DNA of 11,883 bases from Marinilabiliales bacterium (GTDB taxonomy: Bacteria; Bacteroidota; Bacteroidia; Bacteroidales; BM523), in assembly GCA_002869425.1 (NCBI GenBank), contig PKSZ01000523.1:1-11883 (forward strand). The letters are read 5' to 3'. Below are positions 1 through 6,497 of this stretch, piece after piece. The translations under genes were made by a program, and so were the position numbers. Below the pieces are notes generated by a model. It was given only the letters and a program-made list of their open reading frames with translations. It was not told the origin of the DNA and searched no databases. The first letter of the stretch is position 1, and each line of letters begins with the position of its first letter.

Positions 1-201
1 AACTGAGTATGTGCTGTTGGTCTGGTTTATTGAAAAGGTAACCAGGTCGCCATATGAAGCAGAGCCCGAGTAATCTTTAACTACTTCAGTAGTTGTATTA
101 TTGTTATTATCGTCTGTGTTATTGTCATCATCTTTATTACATGAGATTACAAAAACCGACAGAAGGATAATACATGAAAGTGTAAATATTCTGCGAATCA
201 T
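1..201 (-). CDS. Putative lipoprotein, N-terminal part (runs off left edge)
   Basis: The first 67 codons of a minus-strand gene are visible; the rest lies outside the window. The product begins M-I-R-R-I-F and has a hydrophobic stretch ending in a lipobox, V-I-S-C, with the lipidated cysteine at residue 21. Right after the cysteine comes a very hydrophilic Asp/Asn/Thr-rich linker (about residues 22-41), as is usual for Bacteroidota surface lipoproteins, followed by the beginning of a folded domain (K-D-Y-S-G-S-A-S-Y). The start is well fixed because an in-frame TAA lies directly before the ATG at 199-201. The gene follows the glycosyltransferase on the same strand after 120 bases, so cotranscription is possible but not shown. 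The function cannot be told from this fragment. An outer-membrane or surface location is inferred from the lipobox. Confidence 0.8.
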   Translation of the reverse strand, partial: MIRRIFTLSCIILLSVFVISCNKDDDNNTDDNNNNTTTEVVKDYSGSASYGDLVTFSINQTNSTYSV

Positions 202-297
202 TATTAGGAAGTTTTGATGAAACATTAAAAAAGTACTTATTTGTTTAAAATACTGATAACGAGCTAGCTGCAATTTACAGTTTTTTTTATTCTTCTC

Positions 298-317
298 AAA
301 AAAATTTGCGTTAACGC
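298..317 (-). terminator. Weak candidate terminator after the glycosyltransferase gene
   Basis: A perfect 10-base palindrome, GCGTTAACGC (308-317), lies 4 bases past the stop codon of the minus-strand glycosyltransferase. Read on the minus strand it is followed by AAA and a run of seven T. A hairpin would have only a 3-base stem with a TTAA loop, so as an intrinsic terminator it is weak. It could equally be a protein-binding palindrome in the leader of the downstream lipoprotein gene. Confidence 0.25.
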
Positions 318-321
318 TGAA

Positions 322-1128
322 TCAGAATGTTATCCTTTGTTTGATTTTAGATAGAATTGTTTTGAAAAAATACGCTGTTTTTTCGAAAAAACTAAATGTA
401 TGGTAATTTTGAGGTAAACTGATACCAAAGTTTTCCAGTAGTACAATATTATTGCTGGCAAATTGTCCTTTAAAAGTATTCAGAACATTCCTGGCATGGA
501 CTGTTTGCAGCCAATATCTACCATTTTTAATGCTAAGATATTCTGCTCCTGATTTCTTCCATTTATGATGCTGGAAATAGTACATAATTGTTTGGAAGTT
601 TTCTCTTTTCTCTATCAGGCTGAGGAAAGCGTTATATTTCATATTTCTGTGCGAAAGTTTAACCTGTGGTTCAACCTCCATACAGATACCCTTGGGGAAA
701 TCAACAATACATTTATTTTGGTGTTTGAAATTGTTTTGTATAGTTTGAATAAAATCTTTGTGCAAAGCATCGTCATTATCAAGTCGTGTACTGATAATGA
801 ATTCATCCTTTGAAGCTGATAGCCTTATATGATTATGTACCGTATCCACAAAACGGGAATATCCATCAACGAGGATAATTTTATAGTGTGGATATGCGTA
901 AAGCTCTTGTTGTAATCCAGATATATAGCTCTCATCTGTATTCACATCCAGGCAGATTAACCATTCAAAATTCTGGTTTGTTTGGTGTATTATTGAGGGT
1001 AAACAATAGTTTTTGAATAACAGAAATCTATGGTCGAGCCAGTCTTTGTTCAATGCAGGATTATTGTTCTTCTTTTCCCATCCCGGTATCCTGATATTAT
1101 ATCTTGTTATGATGAAATGCTTGAACAT
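322..1128 (-). CDS. Putative rhamnosyltransferase-like glycosyltransferase
   Basis: This is a 268-residue soluble protein with no signal peptide, likely a GT-A fold sugar transferase acting in the cytosol on surface polysaccharide or glycan. It resembles the putative rhamnosyl transferase family (PF11316). Visible hallmarks are the N-terminal segment with F-x-x-x-C-L-P-S and an H-Q-T-N-Q-N-F-E-W motif (residues 36-56), and the acidic metal/nucleotide-sugar site R-L-D-N-D-D at 115-120, whose D-N-D provides the DxD motif. The C-terminal half (about 150-268) is less recognisable and ends in a basic, aromatic tail that might sit on a membrane surface. The length is normal for the family. No other polysaccharide genes are nearby, so the acceptor and sugar are unknown; rhamnose is only the family label. 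A TAATTTCG element on the minus strand (1150-1157) is a near match to the Bacteroidota -7 box and may be its promoter. Confidence 0.75.
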   Translation of the reverse strand: MFKHFIITRYNIRIPGWEKKNNNPALNKDWLDHRFLLFKNYCLPSIIHQTNQNFEWLICLDVNTDESYISGLQQELYAYPHYKIILVDGYSRFVDTVHNHIRLSASKDEFIISTRLDNDDALHKDFIQTIQNNFKHQNKCIVDFPKGICMEVEPQVKLSHRNMKYNAFLSLIEKRENFQTIMYYFQHHKWKKSGAEYLSIKNGRYWLQTVHARNVLNTFKGQFASNNIVLLENFGISLPQNYHTFSFFEKTAYFFKTILSKIKQRITF

Positions 1129-1140
1129 TTATTTTTCTTG

Positions 1141-1160
1141 ATGTAACTACGAAATTACAT
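1141..1160. promoter_or_regulatory. Inverted repeat ATGTAA-N8-TTACAT, possible operator
   Basis: Two perfect 6-base arms (1141-1146 and 1155-1160) are separated by 8 bases. The repeat overlaps the near-consensus -7 element of the minus-strand glycosyltransferase gene and begins 13 bases before its start codon. The position suits repression of that gene, or control of the divergent pair. No regulator gene is nearby, and short A/T-rich palindromes can arise by chance. Confidence 0.3.
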
Positions 1161-1283
1161 GTTTCGGGTTAATAAATAAGCTCTGCTTGTTCAAAGAAAT
1201 GAAATCTATACTAAAAATATGCTCTTTTGTTTATAAATAGCTTGCATTTATCAATTTAGATGAAAAATATCATAAAATTTCAC

Positions 1284-1291
1284 TAAATTTG
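1284..1291 (+). promoter_or_regulatory. Bacteroidota -7 promoter element for the S74 protein gene
   Basis: TAAATTTG matches TAnnTTTG exactly. It lies 33 bases before the ATG at 1325, which would give a leader of roughly 25-30 bases. No good TTTG -33 box is seen at standard spacing; the nearest is TTTAG at 1255-1259. Because the element overlaps the in-frame TTG at 1289 and abuts the ATG at 1292, it supports the start at 1325. Confidence 0.5.
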
Positions 1292-1324
1292 ATGATAACT
1301 GATAGAACTAAACTCCCGCTTATT

Positions 1325-3781
1325 ATGAGAAAACTAATTGCAATTATAATCATTAGCTTGTTTTTTGTAAATCTACAGGCACAAAATGTAGCCATTACCG
1401 ATGAGGAAACATATAATGCACACTCTTCAGCAATGCTGGATGTGTATTCTAACAGTAAAGGTTTTTTAACACCAAGATTAACCAGCACCCAGCGATTGAA
1501 TATTGTTACACCTGCTGAGGGTTTGTTGGTTTATGATACAAGTTTTGATGGCTTTTATTATTATGATGGAACACAGTGGATAGATTTATCATCAGGAACA
1601 GCTGACGGACCATTTTGGCTAAGGTCTGATCCGTATATCTTTACTGCTGATTTATACGATTCTGTTGGTATTGGTATCAATGCACCAATACAAAAGATGC
1701 ATATCAGGCATGCTTCTACAGATGTGTCAGGAACAAATGGAACTTTCCTTCAAATCCAGAATTCAAGTGGATCTTATGGTGTAATGTCTGGCATTCGGTT
1801 TTGGAATGGAACAACTGTGAACACTTCAAAGGGCGGTATTTTTTATCAGGATAGGTTAAGCTATGGGCGTGGAGATTTAATCCTGGCAAACAGACCCTTG
1901 TCAGACATGAATAATGTTTCTGCTGAAGATGCAAGACTGGTTTTGAAAAGTGAAGGATCTGTTGAAGTTAAAGGTTCTTCATCTTTGGGAGCGAATGATG
2001 CGTTATTTCATGTTCAGAATTCTGATGGAGATACGGTTTTTGCAGTTTATCCCTATGGTGTTCGGGTTTATGTCTCTGATGATGCAACCAAAGCAACAGG
2101 TAGTCGCGGTGGATTTGCAGTAGGTGGTTTTAGTCCTGCCAAAGGTGCTTTAACAAATGAATATTTAAGGGTAACACCTGATAGTGTAAGGGTGTATATT
2201 GACGACGACTATACCCCAGTTAAAGCAACCGGAAGTCGTGGTGGATTTGCAGTGGGTGGATTTAGCCCAGCCAAAGGTGATTTTACAAACAATTATCTGT
2301 TTATTCAAGACGATAGTACAAGGGTCTATGTAGACGGTGATGAGGGTTTTGCAGTTGATAATTTGAATGCAGCCAATCAAGGAAGATATATGGATTTAAC
2401 ACCTGCTAATTATCTTATCGGACATCACGCGGGAAGCTCGATTACATCCGGTATGCATAATACTTTTTTTGGTTATGAAGCTGGGTATTCAAATACACAG
2501 GGGTATGATAATATTTTTATCGGATACCAGGCAGGATACAGCAATGTGGGATATGGTGAGTTTAAGGGAGCCAACAATATTTTTATTGGAAACCAAGCCG
2601 GTTTTAACAATCGTGGTGCTGCGTTTAGTGAATATGGACATGACAATATCTTCATCGGAAAGGAAGCAGGTTTTAATAATGTGAATGGCCCATGTAACTT
2701 ATTTATTGGAGTTGGTGCAGGTTATAACAATGTAGGTAGTACATCAAGTGATGGTGGATATAATATATTTTTAGGAAACAATGCTGGTTATTCAAATATT
2801 AGTGGAGCAGGTAACGTATATGTTGGAATGGAGGCTGGTTATACCCAAACTACCGGAACTTCAAACTCTTATATTGGTGAATATGCAGGTCGCGATGCTT
2901 CCGGAAGCGGCAATACATTTGTTGGAGAAACATCAGGTAAAAATAGCAAAGGAAATTTTAATACAGCCCTTGGGGCATATGCTGGTTTAACAGCCGTAGC
3001 AAGTGTAAATATTACAAATAATACTTTCCTGGGTGCTGAGGCAGGAAAATGGATGGAAGAAGGTTCAAGCAATGCAATGGTTGGTTATAATGCTGGTGCT
3101 GATCATGAGTTGGGAAGTGAAAACGTATTCATTGGATCTTATGCAGGATATGGCAGTGGAGGAATGACAGTTGCCGGAGATGGAAATGTGTTTATTGGAT
3201 ACAGGGCGGGTTATTATGAAAATGGATCAGACAAATTGTACATTGAAAATTCTTCAAGCTCAAGTCCATTAATTTGGGGTGATTTTACAAATAACAGAGT
3301 GGTAATTAATGGTAATAGTGGACACAATCCAAATAATAGAACTTTTTACGCTAATGGAACAGCAGGAGGTGATTTTGCTTGGTTTAATGATAGTGATGTA
3401 AGGTTAAAAAAGGATATTCACACCATTGACAATGCCTTGGATAAAGTTTTGAATATGAGGGGTGTAACCTATTTCTGGAAAGAGGAAGATAAGCAGTCTA
3501 TGGGCAGACAGCTTGGTTTTATTGCCCAGGAAGTTGAAGGAGTGCTGCCGGAAGTTGTGGATAACACAAACGATTCTTACTCTATGCAATATGCACCAAT
3601 TACTGCTTTGTTGGTTGAAGCAGTTAAAGAGCAGCAGGCAATTATAAAAAAACTTCAGGAAGAGAATAAGAAGCTAAAGAAAGATTATAGCAGGGTTGAT
3701 AAACTTGAAAAGGCCAATGATGCATTAAAAGCAGAAATTGACCAGATAAAGACTTTATTGGAGATGTCTGCTAAGAAATAA
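1325..3781 (+). CDS. Secreted repeat protein with C-terminal Peptidase S74 (tail-spike chaperone) domain
   Basis: This 818-residue protein has a signal peptide (1-19, cleavage expected in Q-A|Q). An N-terminal Bacteroidota-type module (about 22-87) ends in Y-Y-Y-D-G-T-Q-W. A shaft follows with a 44-residue duplication (246-337), then 15 glycine-rich N-x-F-I-G-x-x-A-G repeats (362-631). The Peptidase S74 domain begins at S-D-V-R-L-K. It holds the Ser690/Lys695 pair whose S+5K spacing matches the self-cleaving dyad of phage endosialidase chaperones and MYRF. Further S74 signatures are L-G-F-I-A-Q-E-V-E and Y-A-P-I-T-A-L-L-V-E-A-V. A charged coiled coil (about 758-812) ends the protein. By analogy it should fold as a trimeric beta-stranded fibre, with the C-terminal ~129 residues cut off after Asp689. 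No lipobox or T9SS C-terminal domain is seen, so the anchor is unknown. The start at 1325 is chosen for the signal peptide and promoter; earlier in-frame TTG 1289 and ATG 1292 are unlikely. An adhesin-like role is inferred. Confidence 0.88.
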   Translation: MRKLIAIIIISLFFVNLQAQNVAITDEETYNAHSSAMLDVYSNSKGFLTPRLTSTQRLNIVTPAEGLLVYDTSFDGFYYYDGTQWIDLSSGTADGPFWLRSDPYIFTADLYDSVGIGINAPIQKMHIRHASTDVSGTNGTFLQIQNSSGSYGVMSGIRFWNGTTVNTSKGGIFYQDRLSYGRGDLILANRPLSDMNNVSAEDARLVLKSEGSVEVKGSSSLGANDALFHVQNSDGDTVFAVYPYGVRVYVSDDATKATGSRGGFAVGGFSPAKGALTNEYLRVTPDSVRVYIDDDYTPVKATGSRGGFAVGGFSPAKGDFTNNYLFIQDDSTRVYVDGDEGFAVDNLNAANQGRYMDLTPANYLIGHHAGSSITSGMHNTFFGYEAGYSNTQGYDNIFIGYQAGYSNVGYGEFKGANNIFIGNQAGFNNRGAAFSEYGHDNIFIGKEAGFNNVNGPCNLFIGVGAGYNNVGSTSSDGGYNIFLGNNAGYSNISGAGNVYVGMEAGYTQTTGTSNSYIGEYAGRDASGSGNTFVGETSGKNSKGNFNTALGAYAGLTAVASVNITNNTFLGAEAGKWMEEGSSNAMVGYNAGADHELGSENVFIGSYAGYGSGGMTVAGDGNVFIGYRAGYYENGSDKLYIENSSSSSPLIWGDFTNNRVVINGNSGHNPNNRTFYANGTAGGDFAWFNDSDVRLKKDIHTIDNALDKVLNMRGVTYFWKEEDKQSMGRQLGFIAQEVEGVLPEVVDNTNDSYSMQYAPITALLVEAVKEQQAIIKKLQEENKKLKKDYSRVDKLEKANDALKAEIDQIKTLLEMSAKK
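2060..2335 (+). repeat. 44-residue tandem duplication in the shaft of the S74 protein
   Basis: The unit runs V-R-V-Y-(V/I)-x-D-D, then K-A-T-G-S-R-G-G-F-A-V-G-G-F-S-P-A-K-G, then T-N-x-Y-L and D-S. The 19-residue core is identical in both copies (residues 256-274 and 300-318; bases 2090-2146 and 2222-2278, period 132 bases). A third, partial unit (T-R-V-Y-V-D-G-D, then G-F-A-V) follows to about residue 352. The seven base differences between the cores are all synonymous third-position changes. Confidence 0.85.
2408..3217 (+). repeat. Fifteen NxFIGxxAG repeats, probable beta-helix region
   Basis: Residues 362-631 of the S74 protein are 15 consecutive copies of N-x-(F/Y/L/A)-(I/V/L/F)-G-x-x-(A/S)-G. 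Unit lengths in order are 17, 17, 22, 23, 17, 22, 17, 17, 16, 16, 20, 17, 17 and 21 residues, plus a last partial unit. The basic period is therefore 16/17, with extra loops of 3-6 residues always in the variable second half. The pattern resembles the head repeats of YadA-type trimeric adhesins, in which the small invariant residues face the core. The beta-roll or helix fold is inferred. Confidence 0.85.
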
Positions 3782-3800
3782 GCTGTTTTCTTGGGTTGAG

Positions 3801-3832
3801 TTTAGCGCTCAAATTTCAAAGTACTATATTTG
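3801..3832 (+). promoter_or_regulatory. Bacteroidota-type promoter for the TPR/PD40/OmpA gene
   Basis: TATATTTG (3825-3832) is an exact TAnnTTTG -7 box. A degenerate -33 box, TTTAG (3801-3805), lies 19 bases upstream. Transcription would start near 3838-3840, about 20 bases before the ATG at 3858. This suggests the gene can be expressed independently of the S74 gene. A small inverted repeat, TTGAG/CTCAA (3796-3800 and 3808-3812), overlaps the -33 region. Confidence 0.5.
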
Positions 3833-3857
3833 CTGACAATTATTGAATGTCAGGCTT

Positions 3858-5855
3858 ATGAATAAGTGGTATCTTATCACAATATGGTTGATTGTGGGCA
3901 TTTCATGTCTTCGCGCTCAGAATATAGAATTTAGCAAAGATAATTTTGAGGATAGAGCTAAATTACGAGATGCAATGAAAGAAATTAAGTGGGGAGACCA
4001 GTATTATGAAATGGGAGGTTTAACAGGCTATACAAAAGCACTTTATTATTATAAAAATGCAAATTCATTCAATCCCGATAATATCGAATTGAATATGAAG
4101 ATGGCTTTTTGTTGTTTGAAGGCATTTCACAGGACAGAAGCACTACATTATTTAGAACATGCAAGAAGCTTAAATGGAGATTATACACCCAAAATAGCCT
4201 GGATGAAAGGTAAGGCCTATCAGTTTATTATAGAACCCGATAGTGCTATTACAGAATATAAAAGATACTTTACACTAGTGAAAGATACAGCTTCTTCTGA
4301 AACAGTTCAGAAAATTGAGAAGAAGATAGAAGAGTGTGAGTATATAAAGGAGCTTATAAAAACACCCCGGAATGTAAAAATTGAAAATGTGGGATCGATT
4401 GTAAATTCTAGATTTGCAGAGTATTGTCCTTTAATTTCAGCCGATGAATCAATAATGATATTTACATCTAGAAGAAACAATACTACCGGAGGTGAAATTG
4501 ATCCGGAAAGTGGTGATTATTATGAAGATCTTTATATTACCTCCAGAAATGATGATGGTGAATGGGGAAATCCCCAGAATATGGGTGAACCGGTTAATAC
4601 ATATTATCACGATGCAACAGTGGGTTTGTCTCCTGATGGTCAGGAACTTTTAATCTATAATGATGATGAAGGAAATGGCAATATTTATCGCTGTGAATTG
4701 ATGGGTAGCGAGTGGTCAATGCCAGAAAAGCTAAACGATAATATCAATTCAGAGCATCATGAGCCTTCGGCTTGTTTTTCTTTTGATGGACGTACATTGT
4801 ACTTTGTTTCTGATAAACCTGGTGGATTGGGGGGAAGGGATATTTATTTTTCTAAAAAGGATAGCGAAGGGAATTGGGGCCCGGCTCAAAATTTGGGAGC
4901 TCCCATAAATACTGCCGGAGATGAAGATGCTGTGTTTTTGCACCCTGATGGTGTAACTTTGTATTTTAGTTCAAACGGACACAAAACTGTCGGTGGTTAT
5001 GATATTTTTAAGGCGAGTTTTGAAGAGGGAAAATGGCAGCAACCACAAAATATTGGTTACCCTTTAAATACACCGGATGAAGATGTTTTCTTTGTACTTT
5101 CTGCAAGTGGAGAGCATGGATACTATGCATCTGTTCGTGATGATAGCTATGGAAGTTTGGATTTGTATATGGTTACATTTTTAAAAGATTCAACCATCAA
5201 GGAAGAGGAGCCTAATCTTACATTGCTGACAGGTTTTATTAAAGATGAAGATACCCAAAAGCCCGTGGAGGCTAGGATTGAAATAATTGATAATGAAGAA
5301 AATATGGTGGTCGCAGTATTTCGTTCCAATAGCAAAACCGGTAAGTATTTGGTTTCATTGCCTTCAGGGAAAAACTATGGTATCAATGTAAGTTCAGAGA
5401 ATTATCTTTTTCATTCGGAAAACGTAGATATTAAAGATACTACAGGATATCAGGAAGTGCGCAAAGATATTGAATTGAAAAGGATGGAGGTTGGGAAAAG
5501 TATTGTCTTGAAGAATATTTTCTTTGATTATGATAAGGCAACACTAAAAGAAGAATCATTTGCTGAATTGGAGAAACTTCGGAAACTACTGGAAGAATTC
5601 GAAAGTGTGCAAATTGAAGTGTCAGGTCATACAGATAGCCGTGGTAATGATGATTACAACCTTAAACTTTCTCAACAAAGAGCCACTGCTGTTGTAATGT
5701 ATTTGATTGATCATGGGATAGATGGTTCACGTCTCATAGCCAAAGGTGCAGGTGAAACCCAACCGATTGCACCCAATGAAAATCCAGATGGTAGCGATAA
5801 TCCTGAAGGGCGAGCCCTTAACAGAAGGACAGAGTTTAAGATTATTAGCAAATAA
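3858..5855 (+). CDS. PorE-like envelope protein: TPR, PD40 beta-propeller, carboxypeptidase-regulatory-like and OmpA domains
   Basis: This 665-residue exported protein has a signal peptide that ends R-A|Q after residue 20; a cysteine at 17 (G-I-S-C) might instead be a poor lipobox. Domains in order: TPR-like helices (about 35-175, with Y-T-K-A-L-Y-Y-Y-K-N-A and H-Y-L-E-H-A-R-S-L-N); WD40-like PD40 beta-propeller blades (about 185-446, motifs such as S-P-D-G-Q-E-L, S-F-D-G-R-T-L-Y-F, G-G-R-D-I-Y-F); a carboxypeptidase-regulatory-like beta-sandwich (about 454-545); and an OmpA C-terminal domain (about 552-665). The peptidoglycan-binding pair Asp593/Arg608 (H-T-D and L-S-Q-Q-R, 15 residues apart) is intact. 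This domain order is that of the type IX secretion protein PorE, but many Bacteroidota carry paralogues outside secretion loci, so a T9SS role is only possible. It should link the outer membrane to peptidoglycan. The ATG at 3858 is preferred over an in-frame TTG at 3843 because of the signal peptide and promoter position. Confidence 0.87.
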   Translation: MNKWYLITIWLIVGISCLRAQNIEFSKDNFEDRAKLRDAMKEIKWGDQYYEMGGLTGYTKALYYYKNANSFNPDNIELNMKMAFCCLKAFHRTEALHYLEHARSLNGDYTPKIAWMKGKAYQFIIEPDSAITEYKRYFTLVKDTASSETVQKIEKKIEECEYIKELIKTPRNVKIENVGSIVNSRFAEYCPLISADESIMIFTSRRNNTTGGEIDPESGDYYEDLYITSRNDDGEWGNPQNMGEPVNTYYHDATVGLSPDGQELLIYNDDEGNGNIYRCELMGSEWSMPEKLNDNINSEHHEPSACFSFDGRTLYFVSDKPGGLGGRDIYFSKKDSEGNWGPAQNLGAPINTAGDEDAVFLHPDGVTLYFSSNGHKTVGGYDIFKASFEEGKWQQPQNIGYPLNTPDEDVFFVLSASGEHGYYASVRDDSYGSLDLYMVTFLKDSTIKEEEPNLTLLTGFIKDEDTQKPVEARIEIIDNEENMVVAVFRSNSKTGKYLVSLPSGKNYGINVSSENYLFHSENVDIKDTTGYQEVRKDIELKRMEVGKSIVLKNIFFDYDKATLKEESFAELEKLRKLLEEFESVQIEVSGHTDSRGNDDYNLKLSQQRATAVVMYLIDHGIDGSRLIAKGAGETQPIAPNENPDGSDNPEGRALNRRTEFKIISK

Positions 5856-5860
5856 CAGTC

Positions 5861-6364
5861 CTAGGGTGATGAAATGATGATATCTTTCATTTTGTCATCA
5901 ATGCCTGAAAATCCTGGAATTTTTCCTTCTTTTTCAATATGAAAAATATCGGGTTCAATATGTACAGTTACTGGAAATAAATTTTCAGGGTTAATTCTTA
6001 GGTGCATAAAGTAGCCAACGATTGTTTCTTCTTCCGGTTGATGTCTTCCAAACCAAAAAGGGATATGTTTTTTGCCTTGAATTATAGTCGGTTTATAGGG
6101 TTGAATTTCAAACTTGAATGTATGATTTGATACTGTACAAAACCCATGAAAAATTCTTTTGTTATTTGTGTGAAAACTGGCTTTTACATAAAAAGTATCA
6201 AAAACCATTGCATTCGATAATCTGCTTTTCAGTGTTTCGATGTTGTCACGCAAAGGTGAAACAGGTATTCCTTTTTCAACATATCGGGTTTTGATATATT
6301 CCCATACCGGAAACCTTAGAAGGTCTTCATTGGTGAGTTCATGCAAATATTTTGTAGCTATCAT
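5861..6364 (-). CDS. Hypothetical protein, 167 residues, cytosolic
   Basis: I do not recognise this family. The product has no signal peptide, lipobox or membrane segment, so it is probably cytosolic. It starts M-I-A-T-K-Y-L-H-E-L-T and carries N-terminal helical-looking sequence including F-P-V-W-E-Y (residues 18-23). Beta-rich, aromatic segments follow, with H-I-P-F-W-F-G-R-H (about 100-108) and an acidic cluster P-E-E-E-T. It ends I-I-I-S-S-P. No cysteine/histidine metal site or known catalytic motif is evident. Reality is supported by an uninterrupted frame, codon use like its neighbours, a good candidate promoter at 6386-6416, and a stop placed only 5 bases from that of the convergent OmpA-type gene. 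It is divergent from the SDR gene across a 133-base gap. A role cannot be inferred. Confidence 0.7.
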   Translation of the reverse strand: MIATKYLHELTNEDLLRFPVWEYIKTRYVEKGIPVSPLRDNIETLKSRLSNAMVFDTFYVKASFHTNNKRIFHGFCTVSNHTFKFEIQPYKPTIIQGKKHIPFWFGRHQPEEETIVGYFMHLRINPENLFPVTVHIEPDIFHIEKEGKIPGFSGIDDKMKDIIISSP

Positions 6365-6385
6365 TCAAGTTATTGTTTCCTTTTG

Positions 6386-6416
6386 CAAATTATGGAATGA
6401 GAAACAGGAAGTCAAA
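6386..6416 (-). promoter_or_regulatory. Candidate promoter for the 167-residue hypothetical gene
   Basis: On the minus strand, TTTG (6413-6416) is followed after exactly 20 bases by TAATTTG (6386-6392), one base shorter than the TAnnTTTG consensus. The ATG at 6364 lies 21 bases further on. Both boxes and their spacing suit the Bacteroidota primary sigma factor. Confidence 0.4.
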
Positions 6417-6456
6417 TTCTTAGGGTTGATAAACATCAGTATTCAGGGTGATATAG

Positions 6457-6486
6457 TTGTTTGGTGTTTCATATTGCTTATCTTTA
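6457..6486 (+). promoter_or_regulatory. Candidate promoter for the SDR gene
   Basis: TTG (6457-6459), 19 bases, then TATCTTTA (6479-6486), which matches the -7 consensus except for the last base. If used, transcription would start around 6490-6493, only a few bases before the proposed TTG start codon at 6498, so the messenger would be nearly leaderless. Confidence 0.3.
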
Positions 6487-6497
6487 CTTCAAACAAT

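Noticed and set aside
565..813. Plus-strand open frame of 82 codons inside the glycosyltransferase gene
   Set aside because: It is antisense to a recognisable conserved protein, and its translation shows no family features.
2469..2990. Additional open frames on both strands within the S74 repeat region
   Set aside because: They follow from the repetitive codons of the real frame; their translations are Met/Leu- or Pro-rich with no independent start signals.
2408..3217. CRISPR or DNA-level tandem repeat
   Set aside because: The repetition is at the protein level, the DNA of the units is diverged, unit length varies, and the frame is kept open throughout.
1325..3781. Prophage tail-spike gene
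   Set aside because: Peptidase S74 is known from phage fibres, but there is a bacterial signal peptide and no phage structural, lysis or integrase gene nearby. A cell-surface protein is more likely.
3540..3781. Type IX secretion C-terminal sorting domain on the S74 protein
   Set aside because: The C-terminus is an S74 chaperone and coiled coil, with none of the beta-sandwich or terminal K-Q/V-x-K motifs of T9SS sorting domains.
3796..3812. TTGAG-N7-CTCAA hairpin as terminator of the S74 gene
   Set aside because: The stem is only 5 bases with no T-run after it, and it overlaps the -33 region of the next gene's promoter. Termination is unsupported.
6240..6497. N-terminal extension of the SDR gene from an ATG at 6240
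   Set aside because: The extra 86 residues are unlike any SDR, overlap the opposite-strand gene by 125 bases and precede a canonical Rossmann start at 6498.
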